Positions 26,436 through 35,558 of a stretch of 64,000 nucleotides of DNA are shown piece after piece. This DNA is from Delftia sp. PS-11 (GTDB lineage: Bacteria > Pseudomonadota > Gammaproteobacteria > Burkholderiales > Burkholderiaceae_C). The DNA lies in the NCBI RefSeq assembly GCF_029870285.1, contig NZ_JACSYA010000014.1, positions 1 to 64,000 of the forward strand. The letters are read 5' to 3'. Position 1 is the stretch's first letter. Each line of letters begins with the position of its first letter. A program made the position numbers and the translations under genes. Under the pieces are notes generated by a model. That model was not told the DNA's origin. It saw nothing but the letters and a program-made list of their open reading frames with translations, and did no database searches.

Positions 26436-27083
26436 CTACCGGCCTGCAAGCAGCGCATCCAGCTGCTGGTTCAGCGCGCCCAGGGCCGTGCCGGTCGCAG
26501 GCAGCGGGCGCACGGTGGCGCCATCGACCCACAGCAGCGTCGGGTAGGAGGCAACCCCCAGTTGCCGCGCCAGCGCGAAGTCTGCCTGTGCCAGGGCCTT
26601 GCCTGCGCCGCTTTGCAGTCCGTGCAGCACTGCTGCCACATCCAGGCCGTTGGCTTCGGCAATGCCCGCAACCGTTGCCGGATCCGACAGACTCAGGCCC
26701 CGCCCGTAGAACGCGGCCTGCAGTTCATGGGCCCAGTGCACGGCCCGGTGCGGCGCCTGTGCGCGAAGTACCGCCAGGGCTGCGCCCGCATCCAGCGAGT
26801 CCATGACCATGCTGCCATCGCTGAACAAGCCGTTGTACGCGCTGCCGAAGACGGCGCCGGTCAGCCGTGCGATGCGGGCATTGGCCTCGGGGATGTATGG
26901 GTAGTCCGCCAGGGGTCTGGCGCGCTCGCCGACAAACAGCCCGCCGCTGATGGCCGTGAATGCCACGCGGTGGCGGTTGGCTGCCTCGAACTCGCCCATG
27001 CGCCCGCAAAAGCCCCAGCACCAGCCGCAGTACGCGTCCATGGCATAGACGATGGATGGCAGGGGCAGATGCAACGCGTTCAT
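26436..27083 (-). CDS. DsbA-family thiol protein with CGWC motif
   Basis: 215 residues. AYCGWCWGF places a CxxC pair at Cys19/Cys22, and SYPTLLWVDG supplies the cis-proline loop of the thioredoxin fold. No signal peptide is seen, so it is probably cytoplasmic, like the FrnE-like members of the DsbA family. ATG 27083 has GGAG upstream, whereas GTG 27098 extends it by five residues. Its start is 23 bases after the stop of the MBL-fold gene on the same strand, so they are likely co-transcribed. Confidence 0.72.
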   Translation of the reverse strand: MNALHLPLPSIVYAMDAYCGWCWGFCGRMGEFEAANRHRVAFTAISGGLFVGERARPLADYPYIPEANARIARLTGAVFGSAYNGLFSDGSMVMDSLDAGAALAVLRAQAPHRAVHWAHELQAAFYGRGLSLSDPATVAGIAEANGLDVAAVLHGLQSGAGKALAQADFALARQLGVASYPTLLWVDGATVRPLPATGTALGALNQQLDALLAGR

Positions 27084-27105
27084 GGCATGGGTCTCCACAG
27101 GTGGC

Positions 27106-27984
27106 TCACCATTTCATTTCGCCGGTGGCGACCTTGGCGCCGATGTCCAGGGCCACGCCCAGGCCTGCGCTGGGGTAGGCGGCCTTCATTGCGCCGATGA
27201 GCGTGGCGCTGTCATGGGCCTTCTTCAGTTCGGCATCCCAGCGCTGCAGATAGGCCTGCGTGAAGGATACCTGCGATGCATCCTGCGCCGAGCCCGGCGC
27301 GGCGTGGCCCGGCACGACAACAGCCGGCTGGAGCGCGGCAATGCCCTCCAGCTTTCTGGACCATGCTGCGCGGTCCTCGGCGCTGGCCGCGTCTGCCGTC
27401 CAGACATGCAGGCCGGCGAACACATTGACGCCGCCCACTACGGCCTTGATGGAAGGTATCCACACATAGCTGCGGTGGGGCAGCCGGTCATCCGTGCCTC
27501 GGATTTCGAGTGTCTGGCCTTCCAGCGTCAGCGTGTTGCCGGCCAGCACCTCGGGCAGGCTGACGGACTGGGGCGCATTGGCACCCATCTTCGGGGGCCA
27601 GAAGCCCAGCTTTGCCGGCAGCGTCGCTTCGATCTTCTTGACGGTAGCCGCCGTCGCGACGACCTGGGCCTGCGGGAAATAGGACTTCAGCACGTCGATG
27701 CCGAAGTAGTAGTCCGGGTCCGGCTGGCTGATGTAGATGGTCTTGAGCGTCTTGCGGCTGTCGAGCACCATGGCGGCGATGCGCAGCGCATCGGCGCGGG
27801 TGAAGCCGGTATCCAGCAGCACGGCGTCGGTCTTGCCGGTGACGAGCACGGAATTGACGTTGAAGCTGTCTGCGTCGGCATGGTAGACCTTCAAGGTCAG
27901 CGGTGCCGTTTGCGCACTGGCCGCGGCGGCGGACAAGGCCACTGCGGCAGCGGCGAGGCGGATCATGGTGCGGGCGATGGTCAT
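27106..27984 (-). CDS. Secreted MBL-fold protein lacking canonical metal ligands
   Basis: 292 residues. A signal peptide (MTIARTMIRL then Ala-rich to about residue 24) precedes a metallo-beta-lactamase fold (NVNSVLVTGKTDAVLLDTGF). In the position where the family has THxHxDHxG the protein reads SQPDPDYYFG (residues 86-95): three histidines are replaced by Gln, Asp and Tyr, and only one Asp aligns. VVPGH later in the sequence remains. The overall resemblance is to Vmh-like MBL-fold hydrolases. It may be a non-catalytic or differently active member; it is not disrupted. It sits upstream of the thiol protein and divergent from a LysR regulator. Confidence 0.7.
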   Translation of the reverse strand: MTIARTMIRLAAAAVALSAAAASAQTAPLTLKVYHADADSFNVNSVLVTGKTDAVLLDTGFTRADALRIAAMVLDSRKTLKTIYISQPDPDYYFGIDVLKSYFPQAQVVATAATVKKIEATLPAKLGFWPPKMGANAPQSVSLPEVLAGNTLTLEGQTLEIRGTDDRLPHRSYVWIPSIKAVVGGVNVFAGLHVWTADAASAEDRAAWSRKLEGIAALQPAVVVPGHAAPGSAQDASQVSFTQAYLQRWDAELKKAHDSATLIGAMKAAYPSAGLGVALDIGAKVATGEMKW

Positions 27985-28098
27985 TCGGTTTCTCCTGTGT
28001 GGCAGCCATGTGCTGCCGATGGATGAACTTTATTTGCTCCACCTGCGCAGATAAACTTCATTTATTTGGCATGACTGTCAACTGAATCGAGCAAATCA

Positions 28099-29040
28099 AT
28101 GGACCGTTTCACCGCGATGCGGGTCTTCATCGAAATCGTGGACCGTGGCAGCATCAGCGCTGCGGCAGATGCCCTGGACATGTCCAGAGCCATGGCCAGC
28201 CGCTACCTGGAGGGGCTGGAGAACTGGCTGGGCGTGCGACTGCTGCATCGCACCACACGCAAACTCGCGCTCAGCGATGCGGGCGAGCAGGCCCTCAAGG
28301 GCTTCCGGGAAATGGTGGCGCTGGCCGAGGACGTCCAGGCCCAGGCCAGCCAGCGCGGGCAGGTCCAGGGGCGGCTGCGCATCACTTCGGCGCCCTCGTT
28401 CGCGCAAGCGCAGCTGACGGCTGCAGTCGTCGATTTCCAGCAACTGCACCCCAGGGTCGAAATCGACCTGATGATGGTCGATCGCACCGTGGACCTGGTG
28501 CAGGACCGCATCGACCTGGCCATCCGGCTGAGCAACCGCATCGATGAAACCCTGGTCGCGCGCCGGCTGGCGGTGTGCCACTCTGTCCTGTGCGCATCGC
28601 CGTCCTATCTGGCGCGCGCAGGGGTTCCCCAAAAGCCCGAAGACCTGCAGGCGCACCGCTGTGTCGTTCACAGCGCAGGCTTTGCGCCCTCGTACAACCT
28701 GCGGCGCGCAGGCACAACCACCACCATCGGCACACGCTCGGTGCTGACAGCGAACGAAACATCCATCATTCGCGCCGGCGCCCTGGCGGGCGCAGGCATC
28801 GCCATGCTGCCCACCTACTATGTGACCGAAGAGCTTGCGCGCGGGCAGCTGCAGGTCGTTCTGCCCGACTATGCGCTCGATCCCCTGGACATCCAGGCCG
28901 TATACCTCTCGCGCCGGCATCAGCCCCTGCCGCTGCGCAAACTCATCGAGTTTCTGGCGCAGCGATTTGGCGGCGATGTCGCCCCCTGGGACCGCAAGCC
29001 GGCCGGAAAAGAAAAACCCGCCGGGGCAGGCGGGTCCTGA
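28099..29040 (+). CDS. LysR-family regulator
   Basis: 313 residues. The helix-turn-helix is GSISAAADALDMSRAMASRYLEGLE (about 16-40); the effector domain contains RLRITSAPSFAQAQL and DRIDLAIRLSNRIDETLVAR, typical of the AaeR/DmlR-like subgroup. Divergent from the MBL-fold/thiol pair with about 115 bases between, it presumably regulates it. The last codons contain the hairpin that serves as thyA terminator on the opposite strand. Confidence 0.85.
   Translation: MDRFTAMRVFIEIVDRGSISAAADALDMSRAMASRYLEGLENWLGVRLLHRTTRKLALSDAGEQALKGFREMVALAEDVQAQASQRGQVQGRLRITSAPSFAQAQLTAAVVDFQQLHPRVEIDLMMVDRTVDLVQDRIDLAIRLSNRIDETLVARRLAVCHSVLCASPSYLARAGVPQKPEDLQAHRCVVHSAGFAPSYNLRRAGTTTTIGTRSVLTANETSIIRAGALAGAGIAMLPTYYVTEELARGQLQVVLPDYALDPLDIQAVYLSRRHQPLPLRKLIEFLAQRFGGDVAPWDRKPAGKEKPAGAGGS
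29011..29035 (-). terminator. thyA terminator embedded in the 3' end of the LysR gene
   Basis: On the minus strand the stem ACCCGCC/GGCGGGT (29016-29022 with 29029-29035) is followed by TTTTT, 19 bases after the thyA stop. It coincides with the coding end of the convergent LysR gene, encoding Pro-Ala-Gly-Ala-Gly. Confidence 0.75.
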
Positions 29041-29053
29041 GCAGGTTCACCGA

Positions 29054-30040
29054 TCAAACAGCCATCGGTGCCGAGATGTGGGCATGGTGCTGGTATCCCT
29101 CAAGGGAGAAGTCCGAAGGCTCGACCTTCTCCAGCCACTCTGGCTCGTACTTGCCGGTGACGGCGTAGTCCGGAATGCGGTCGGACAGCACCAGCTTGGG
29201 CAGGGGGTAGGGTGCGCGCCTGAGCTGCTCCTGAAGCATGTCCACATGGTTTTCGTAGATGTGGGCATCCCCGATGAAGTAGGTGAACCAGCGCGGCGTG
29301 TAGCCGGTCAGGCGGCCGACCAGATGCAGCAGTGCCGCGCCCTCTGCCGTGTTGAAGGGGGTCCCGAGTCCCGCGTCGTTGGACCGGATATACAGGCACA
29401 GGGAGATTTCCCGTTTTTCCTGATTGACCAGAAACTGGTACAGCAGGTGGCACGGCGGCAGGGCCATTTCATCGAGCTGCGCCCAGTTCCAGCCATGAAA
29501 GAGAATGCGGCGGTTGCCGGGGTCCTTGATGATGGTATCCAGGCACTGCCGCAACTGGTCCACTGCCTTGTACAGCAGCACGCCAGAAGGCTTGCCATCC
29601 ACCCCGTCAAGCGTGCCGATCTGCTGGAATCCACGGCTCAGGGCATCCGCAATCTGGGCGGGTCCCTGGGGCTGCGCCGGGTCGATGAGCTTGTACGCAG
29701 GCCACTGGCGCCACTGGACGCCGTACACGGAGCCCAGGTCATCCTCGCACAGACGGTAGGGGTTGGCCAGCCACTGCGCATTTTCGTTCGCGTTCTGGTC
29801 CCACACCTTGCATCCCAGCGCGCGGAAGTCGGCGGCGCTGCGCGAGGCGCGCAGGAAGCCCACCAGCTCACCCATCACAGACTTGAATGCCAGCTTCTTC
29901 GTCGTGACGGCGGGAAAGCCTTCTTGAAGGTCGAAGCGGAGCATCGCGCCCGGAATGCTGAGGGTGCGGACGCCCGTGCGATTGTCTTGCCAACTTCCGT
30001 TGTCAAAGATGTTCTGTACGAGGTCGAGGTACTGTTTCAT
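29054..30040 (-). CDS. thyA: Thymidylate synthase, long form
   Basis: 328 residues against 264 in E. coli. The catalytic cysteine is Cys197 in [24 protein letters not shown] and the terminal [10 protein letters not shown] are the folate/dUMP-binding blocks. The extra length comes from a region between [13 protein letters not shown] and the RRILFHGWN segment (about residues 115-175), rich in Gly, Gln and Leu. Longer thymidylate synthases of this type occur in other bacteria. It converts dUMP to dTMP using methylene-tetrahydrofolate. The frame stays open far upstream; ATG 30040 gives the conserved MKQYLDLVQ start. Confidence 0.95.
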   Translation of the reverse strand: MKQYLDLVQNIFDNGSWQDNRTGVRTLSIPGAMLRFDLQEGFPAVTTKKLAFKSVMGELVGFLRASRSAADFRALGCKVWDQNANENAQWLANPYRLCEDDLGSVYGVQWRQWPAYKLIDPAQPQGPAQIADALSRGFQQIGTLDGVDGKPSGVLLYKAVDQLRQCLDTIIKDPGNRRILFHGWNWAQLDEMALPPCHLLYQFLVNQEKREISLCLYIRSNDAGLGTPFNTAEGAALLHLVGRLTGYTPRWFTYFIGDAHIYENHVDMLQEQLRRAPYPLPKLVLSDRIPDYAVTGKYEPEWLEKVEPSDFSLEGYQHHAHISAPMAV

Positions 30041-30250
30041 GGGCCAAAGAGACGAATCAAGGACGGCATCGTATAGCAACCGTGGGTTTTGCCTGCGTCC
30101 CTGCCGGGATGGCCCCGGCCCTTGCCCCTTGATACAGGCCCTGGCGCGTCCGGGTGCGACAATGCCGCCAGACAGGCGCCGGCCTTGGGCCTGGGCACTT
30201 GCACTGGCGCCCCCGATATTTCCGCATCCGCTTTGACAAGGAGTCTGTGC

Positions 30251-30865
30251 ATGTCCACCATGCTCTCCCCCTGGCAGGCCGGGTTGGCGCTGGGTGTTGC
30301 CATGCTCGCGCTGACGGCCTGCGATCCGCGCACGCCCTCCGTGCCTGCCCCCAAGGCTGTACAGGAGGCTTCCCTGGACGTGGCAGCGCCTGCGCCGGGG
30401 ACGGCCCAGGCTGCGACCGTGGCGCCTGCGTCTGCCTTGGCGGCCACGGAAACAGTGCGCATGCCTTCGCCGGCCGGCGCTGGCGGGCCGGGCCTGGACA
30501 GCCTGGCAGAGTATGTCGGCAAGTACCCCTACGACGGCATCAATTACCTGGAGCAGGGCGTGCTCGCCGACCGGCTCAAAGCCTTGCTCGGTCCCAGCTA
30601 CCCGACGCTGCTGGCCAATATGCGCACTGTGGGACCGCTCACCCGCGAGGGCGAGGTCTTGAGCATCGTCGGCCTGCGCCCCCATCAGGGCGGCGAGGAA
30701 ATGGGCGCCGTGGTGATTGATCCTGCGCGCAATGCGCTGCGCGTATGGCTGCTGACCCATGGCCGGCAGACTGATTTTTCCGATGCGGCACAGGGAACGG
30801 AAATTCCCTGGCCCGAGCAGGTGACGAAGACCCAGGCCAGCATCGAGCCCAGACCGGCCTCCTGA
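30251..30865 (+). CDS. Predicted lipoprotein
   Basis: 204 residues. [18 protein letters not shown] leads to LTAC at the lipobox, so lipidation at the cysteine (about residue 26) is predicted. A Pro/Ala-rich linker is followed by a compact domain, with [21 protein letters not shown] and [14 protein letters not shown]. No family name is recognised with confidence. AAGGAG lies 8 bases before the ATG. It is convergent with the D-2-hydroxyacid dehydrogenase gene; a GC-rich hairpin (about 30878-30904) lies between them. Confidence 0.7.
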   Translation: MSTMLSPWQAGLALGVAMLALTACDPRTPSVPAPKAVQEASLDVAAPAPGTAQAATVAPASALAATETVRMPSPAGAGGPGLDSLAEYVGKYPYDGINYLEQGVLADRLKALLGPSYPTLLANMRTVGPLTREGEVLSIVGLRPHQGGEEMGAVVIDPARNALRVWLLTHGRQTDFSDAAQGTEIPWPEQVTKTQASIEPRPAS

Positions 30866-30905
30866 GGCGGCTGCCCAGGCGGTCTTGGCGCAGCCGCCTG
30901 GGCGG

Positions 30906-32330
30906 TCACGCCTTCTTCAGAACGCAGCCCGGGTTCATGATGCCCTGCGGGTCCAGCGCCTGCTTGATGGCGCGCATCATGGACAGCGCCACGGGCGACT
31001 GGTATTTTTCCAGCTTGTCCACCTTGAGGGCGCCCACGCCGTGCTCGGCAGAGAACGAGCCGCCGAACTGGGCCACCGCTTCATAGACCAGGTGGTTGAC
31101 CTTGTCTTCCTGCGACTGCAGGAACGCCTTGGCATCGCCTCCTGCGGGGGCCTGCACGTTGTAGTGCAGGTTGCCGTCGCCCAGGTGGCCGAAATTGACC
31201 AGCCGCACGCCGGGAATCTCGCGCTGCAGCAGCGCATCGGTGTGTTCGACGAAGGCGGGAATGCGCGACGCGGCGATGGAGATATCGTGCTTGATGTTGA
31301 GCCCTTCCTCGGCCTGAGCCAGCGGAATGCTTTCGCGGATGTGCCACAGCTCATGGGCCTGTGACAGGCTCTCGGCCACTACCGCGTCCAGCACGCAGCC
31401 ATCTTCGAAGGCCAGCTCCAGCAGCGCCTCGAAACGCTCGCGCGCGTGCTGCTCGGACTCGCTGTCGGAGTTCTCCACCAGCACATAGTAGGGCGGCGCA
31501 TCGTCCTGGCCTGCGAAAGGCACGCGCAGCTGGGGCATGTGCCTGATGACCAGCGACAGCGCGAACTGGCCCATGACCTCGAAGCCCGTCAGGCCGGCGC
31601 CCAGGTGCTTGTGCGCCATCCCCAGCAGACGCACTGCGGCCTCCATCGAAGGCACGGCGGCAAAGGCCGTGAGCTGTGCGGCAGGCTTGGGGAACAGCTT
31701 CATGGTGGCGGCGGTGATCACCCCCAGCGTGCCTTCGCTGCCGATGAACAGGTCGCGCAGGTCATAGCCCGTGTTGTCCTTGCGCAGGCCCTTCAGTCCA
31801 TCCCAGACCTCGCCCTGGGGCGTGACCACTTCCAGGCCCAGGCACAGTTCGCGTGTATTGCCGTAGCGCACGACCTGGGTGCCGCCGGCGTTGGTGCCCA
31901 GGTTGCCGCCGATGGTGCAACTGCCCTCCGCGGCCAGCGACAGAGGAAACAGCAGTCCTTCCTTGTCTGCCAGCTCCTGCAGGCTCTGCAGGATGCAGCC
32001 GGCCTCGACAGTGAAGCTCAGGTTGTCGCGGTCGATATGGCGCACGGCGTTCATGCGCGTCAGGCTGAGCACGATCTGGGTGCCGCTGTCGTCGGGCGTA
32101 GATCCGACGGACAGGCCGGTGTTGCCGCCCTGGGGGATCAGGCTCACGCCAGCCGCTGCGCATTCGCGCACCACGGCGGCCACTTCAGCGGTGCTGGCCG
32201 GGCGCACCACGGCAAGGGACTTGCCGCGCGCGCGGCGGCGCCAGTCCTGCTCGTAGGCGATGAGGTCGCCCTCGTTGAGCACATGGGCGGCGCCAACGAT
32301 CTGGCGCAGGCGTTCAAGCAATGCGTTCAT
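30906..32330 (-). CDS. FAD-linked D-2-hydroxyacid (D-lactate / D-2-hydroxyglutarate type) dehydrogenase
   Basis: 474 residues. FAD-binding type 4 domain: [45 protein letters not shown]-terminal substrate domain: VENSDSES and [14 protein letters not shown], then [11 protein letters not shown]. It is the stand-alone GlcD/DLD2-like form, in contrast to the fused YdiJ-type protein at 12931. The likely reaction is oxidation of a D-2-hydroxyacid with FAD, passing electrons to an ETF or quinone. ATG 32330 is used; the preceding open frame is out of context. The 31-base gap and shared strand suggest co-transcription with the upstream DUF2069 gene. Confidence 0.88.
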   Translation of the reverse strand: MNALLERLRQIVGAAHVLNEGDLIAYEQDWRRRARGKSLAVVRPASTAEVAAVVRECAAAGVSLIPQGGNTGLSVGSTPDDSGTQIVLSLTRMNAVRHIDRDNLSFTVEAGCILQSLQELADKEGLLFPLSLAAEGSCTIGGNLGTNAGGTQVVRYGNTRELCLGLEVVTPQGEVWDGLKGLRKDNTGYDLRDLFIGSEGTLGVITAATMKLFPKPAAQLTAFAAVPSMEAAVRLLGMAHKHLGAGLTGFEVMGQFALSLVIRHMPQLRVPFAGQDDAPPYYVLVENSDSESEQHARERFEALLELAFEDGCVLDAVVAESLSQAHELWHIRESIPLAQAEEGLNIKHDISIAASRIPAFVEHTDALLQREIPGVRLVNFGHLGDGNLHYNVQAPAGGDAKAFLQSQEDKVNHLVYEAVAQFGGSFSAEHGVGALKVDKLEKYQSPVALSMMRAIKQALDPQGIMNPGCVLKKA

Positions 32331-32361
32331 ATTGCAGTCTCTGTTGGGAACATGAAAAGGG

Positions 32362-32763
32362 TCAGCTCGCCTGGCTGGCAGGTGCCTGCCGGCGCGCGCT
32401 GCGCTGGCGCCAGCGCACATGCATCGCGCAGGCCACGAACAGCAGCAGGCACAGCACAATCTCTGCCACGGCCAGCCAGCGGCCTGGCGCGGGGTCGCTC
32501 CAGGCGCGCACCACGCCTTCGGTGAAATACAGCCAGACCAGCAGGCTGACCCAGCGGTAGGTGTACATGCGGCGCTTGAGCAGGCCGGCCAGCGGTATCG
32601 CCAGCGGCAGTGCCTTGAGCACCAGCCAGGAGCCGCCGGGACGCATGGGCGCCAGCCACAGCTCCCAGGCCAGGCACAGCACCATCAGGCCCAGCAGGCT
32701 GGACACTGCCAGCCATCGGGTGGCAGCCACATCGGCGCCGGGTCGGGAAATCGAATCAGTCAT
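32362..32763 (-). CDS. DUF2069-type small membrane protein
   Basis: 133 residues with four predicted transmembrane helices (WLAVSSLLGLMVLCLAWELW, LVLKALPLAIPLAGLL, VSLLVWLYFTEGVV, WLAVAEIVLCLLLFVACAM). The pattern KRRMYTYRWVSLLVWLYFTEG matches the DUF2069 family. Function unknown. The start codon at 32763 gives a short cytosolic N-terminus. Confidence 0.72.
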   Translation of the reverse strand: MTDSISRPGADVAATRWLAVSSLLGLMVLCLAWELWLAPMRPGGSWLVLKALPLAIPLAGLLKRRMYTYRWVSLLVWLYFTEGVVRAWSDPAPGRWLAVAEIVLCLLLFVACAMHVRWRQRSARRQAPASQAS

Positions 32764-32855
32764 CGGGGTGGCATCATATCGGCCATGGTCTTGACCCTTG
32801 ACAACATGATTGCTTGCCCCGCCACATCCGAGGATTGCGCACACGGAGCGCTGCG

Positions 32856-34223
32856 GTGAGCGGGGGGCTTCCCGCGTCCCGCGCCGCCGCTCCTGGCAGT
32901 GCTCCTGCGCTGCCCGAAGACACTTTGCCGGTGGCCATGCCGCCTGCCGGGCCAAGCGGCTGGCATCGCCGGTGGCTGCAGCGCTGGCATGGCTTTCCCT
33001 GGCGCAACACCTTGCACACGCTGCGTGAACGCCTGCGCGAGGACCGGCTGGGCGTGACGGCCAGCAGCCTGACCTTCACCACAGTGCTGGCACTGGTGCC
33101 TTTTTTCACGGTGGCGCTGGCGCTGTTCACCGCCTTCCCGATCTTTTCGCGCGTGCAGGTGGTGCTGGAGCGCTGGCTCATCGAGAGCCTGATCCCCGAG
33201 ACCATTGCGCGCCAGGTGCTGGGCTATCTGACGCAGTTCGCTTCCAAGGCCAGCCAGCTGGGCATGGCTGGCTTTTCCATTCTCGTGGTCACGGCGGTGG
33301 CGCTGATCCTGACCATCGACCGCACGCTCAACAACATCTGGCGTGTGCGCCAGCTGCGGCCCCTGGGCCAGCGCGTGCTGATCTACTGGGCCGCGATCAC
33401 GCTGGGGCCGCTGGTGCTGGGTCTGAGCCTGGTGATGTCGTCCTATGTGATGTCCGCCTCGCGCGGACTGGTCAATGCCCTGCCCGAAGGGCTACGCTTC
33501 ATTTTCGACTCCATCGAATTCATGGCGCTGGCGGCGGGCATGACGGGTCTGTACCACTATGTGCCCAACACGGATGTGCGCTGGCGCCATGCCTGGGTCG
33601 GTGGCATCTTCGTGGCGCTGTGCATGGAGCTGGCCAAGAAAGTGCTGGGCATCTACCTGGCATCCGTGCCCACCTATTCGGTGATTTACGGCACCTTTGC
33701 CACGCTGCCCATCTTGCTGATTTGGATCTACATGGCCTGGATCATCGTACTGCTGGGGGCCGTGGTCACGGCCTACCTGCCTGTGGTGCTGGCCGGCGTG
33801 CAGCGCCTGCCCGGCGAGCGGGGATGGCAGTTCGCGATGGCCGTCGAAATCCTGCAGGATCTGGCCGATGCGCGAGAGACCCCCGACAAGGGCCTGTACG
33901 CCGACGCGCTGGCCCGACGCCTTCGCGTGGACTGGCTGCAGATCGATTCCGTGCTGCACGAGCTGTCCCTGCTGGACTGGGTGGGAACCGTGCAAGCGCC
34001 GGGCGTGCTGCCGGCCAGCGAGGGCCAGCAGTCCCGCTACGTACTGCTTGTGGATCCGCTACGCACGCCGCTGGCGCCATTGGTTCAGCGCCTGCTGCTG
34101 AGCCCGTCGCCGGGAACGCAGCCGCTGTGGCAGCGTGCCGGTTTCGACGGCATGCTGCTGGCGGACCTGCTCAGGCCGGGCGTGGCGCAGCAACTGGCAG
34201 CTACAGCGCAATCTTGCCCGTGA
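32856..34223 (+). CDS. YihY/virulence factor BrkB-family membrane protein
   Basis: About 455 residues from GTG 32856. Six hydrophobic segments cover residues about 90-330, with the YihY/UPF0761 hallmarks LREDRLGVTASSLTFTTVLAL and TYSVIYGTFATLPILLIW. The C-terminal 130 residues are a soluble domain resembling a winged-helix/regulatory tail (KGLYADALARRLRVDWLQID). The start is uncertain: TTG 32814, GTG 32856 and ATG 32937 are in frame, with no decisive ribosome site. The family has been wrongly called RNase BN in the past; its real role is unclear. Its 3' end overlaps the convergent Mpo1-like gene by 23 bases. Confidence 0.8.
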   Translation: MSGGLPASRAAAPGSAPALPEDTLPVAMPPAGPSGWHRRWLQRWHGFPWRNTLHTLRERLREDRLGVTASSLTFTTVLALVPFFTVALALFTAFPIFSRVQVVLERWLIESLIPETIARQVLGYLTQFASKASQLGMAGFSILVVTAVALILTIDRTLNNIWRVRQLRPLGQRVLIYWAAITLGPLVLGLSLVMSSYVMSASRGLVNALPEGLRFIFDSIEFMALAAGMTGLYHYVPNTDVRWRHAWVGGIFVALCMELAKKVLGIYLASVPTYSVIYGTFATLPILLIWIYMAWIIVLLGAVVTAYLPVVLAGVQRLPGERGWQFAMAVEILQDLADARETPDKGLYADALARRLRVDWLQIDSVLHELSLLDWVGTVQAPGVLPASEGQQSRYVLLVDPLRTPLAPLVQRLLLSPSPGTQPLWQRAGFDGMLLADLLRPGVAQQLAATAQSCP

Positions 34224-34554
34224 GCATGTCGCGCCACATGACCCAGTCGCCGCGCAGGCTGTACAAAGGCCGCTTGAAGCTGGCGGGCTTGTTCTTCTCG
34301 AACAGGAAGTGTCCGCTCCAGGCAAAGCCGTAGCCGCACAGGATGGCTGCCAGCAGGAAGTGCGGCTCCCCGCTGATGAACAGTGCGAAAAGGCACAGCA
34401 GCGCCAGCGTGGAGCCCGCGAAATGCAGGCGCCGGCAGGTGCGGTTGCTGTGTTCCTGCAGGTAGAACGGGTAGAACTCGGCGAAGGTCTTGAACTGGCG
34501 TGGATCAACAGCAGCCTGCGAGGTGCTGGGCATGGAGGCAAAAGCATCTGGCAT
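34201..34554 (-). CDS. Mpo1-like (DUF962) membrane protein
   Basis: 117 residues. FAEFYPFYLQEHSNRTCRRLHFAGS, with its histidines, and SGHFLFEKNKPA are the signatures of the DUF962/YGL010w family. The yeast member Mpo1 is an Fe-dependent dioxygenase acting in alpha-oxidation of 2-hydroxy fatty acids, and bacterial members likely act on a related lipid. Two hydrophobic segments are present. It overlaps the end of the YihY gene on the other strand. Confidence 0.78.
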   Translation of the reverse strand: MPDAFASMPSTSQAAVDPRQFKTFAEFYPFYLQEHSNRTCRRLHFAGSTLALLCLFALFISGEPHFLLAAILCGYGFAWSGHFLFEKNKPASFKRPLYSLRGDWVMWRDMLTGKIAL

Positions 34555-34724
34555 GGCGTTCTTTCGCGATTGGAGATGTCTCCCTTATACGCCTGCGCAG
34601 GCTGCTGCGCCAGCGCAGTGTCACGCAGTGCGCATGTCTGCAAAAACAGACGGCAAGGGCGCAAAAATTGCCGTGGCGGCCGGGCCATGCCACCTCAGGC
34701 GCAGCAGGGTGCATAAAACGTTCC

Positions 34725-35531
34725 ATGACTGTTCCGAGCCTGCACACCACCGACTCCCGCATTGCCACGCCCCTGGGGGAGATTTTTGCCAGGCGCTGGC
34801 ATGTGCCGCCTGCCGGTGACAGGCCCGGCCGGGCGCCTGTGGTGCTTTTGCATGATTCGCTGGGCTCGGTGGCGCTATGGCGTGATTTTCCGCAGCAGCT
34901 GGCCGCCGCCACGGGGCGTGAGGTCGTGGCCTACGACCGCCTGGGCTTCGGTGGGTCCGACGCCCACCCGGGCATGCTGGACAGTTGCTTTGTGGCGCAG
35001 GAAGCCGAGACCTCGTTCGAGGCCGTGCTCCAGGCCCAGGGTATCGGTGATTTCGTGGTGCTGGGGCACAGCGTGGGTGGCGGCATGGCCACCATGGCGG
35101 CGGCCCGCTTCGGTCCGCGCTGCCGCGCACTGGTCACGGAGTCCGCCCAGGCCTTTGTCGAAGACCGCACACTGGAGGGCATACGTGCTGCCAGGGATGA
35201 TTTCGCCCGGCCTGGGCAACTGGAGCGACTGCGCAAATACCATGGCGACAAGGCCGCATGGGTGCTCAGTGCCTGGGTGGACACCTGGCTGTCCCCGGCC
35301 TTTGCCGGCTACCGGCTCGATGAGGCCCTGGCCCGTGTGCATTGCCCTGTGCTGGCCATCCACGGCGAAAACGATGAATTCGGCTCCCTGGCCCATCCCG
35401 AGCGCATCCGCAGCGCGGCAGCGGGGCCGGCCGAGGCCGAGATCATCGCCGGCGCAGGCCATGTGCCCCACAGGGAATGGCCTGAGCGCATTGTCGGGCG
35501 CATTGCACGCTTTCTGGAGGGGGTGGCCTGA
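34725..35531 (+). CDS. Alpha/beta hydrolase
   Basis: 268 residues. The nucleophile elbow is GHSVGGG with Ser116, LLHDSLGS near residue 41 provides the oxyanion region, and the acid/histidine are in HGENDEFGS and GAGHVPH. The substrate is unknown. ATG 34725 begins the conserved fold; the frame is open further upstream but overlaps the Mpo1-like gene. Confidence 0.8.
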   Translation: MTVPSLHTTDSRIATPLGEIFARRWHVPPAGDRPGRAPVVLLHDSLGSVALWRDFPQQLAAATGREVVAYDRLGFGGSDAHPGMLDSCFVAQEAETSFEAVLQAQGIGDFVVLGHSVGGGMATMAAARFGPRCRALVTESAQAFVEDRTLEGIRAARDDFARPGQLERLRKYHGDKAAWVLSAWVDTWLSPAFAGYRLDEALARVHCPVLAIHGENDEFGSLAHPERIRSAAAGPAEAEIIAGAGHVPHREWPERIVGRIARFLEGVA

Positions 35532-35558
35532 CGGCCAGTCCCCCCAGCGCCCGGGGCG

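Noticed and set aside
30866..30905. Hairpin CCCAGGCGG/CCGCCTGGG as a definite terminator
   Set aside because: Stem is good but there is no T run on either strand, so I did not list it as an own feature.
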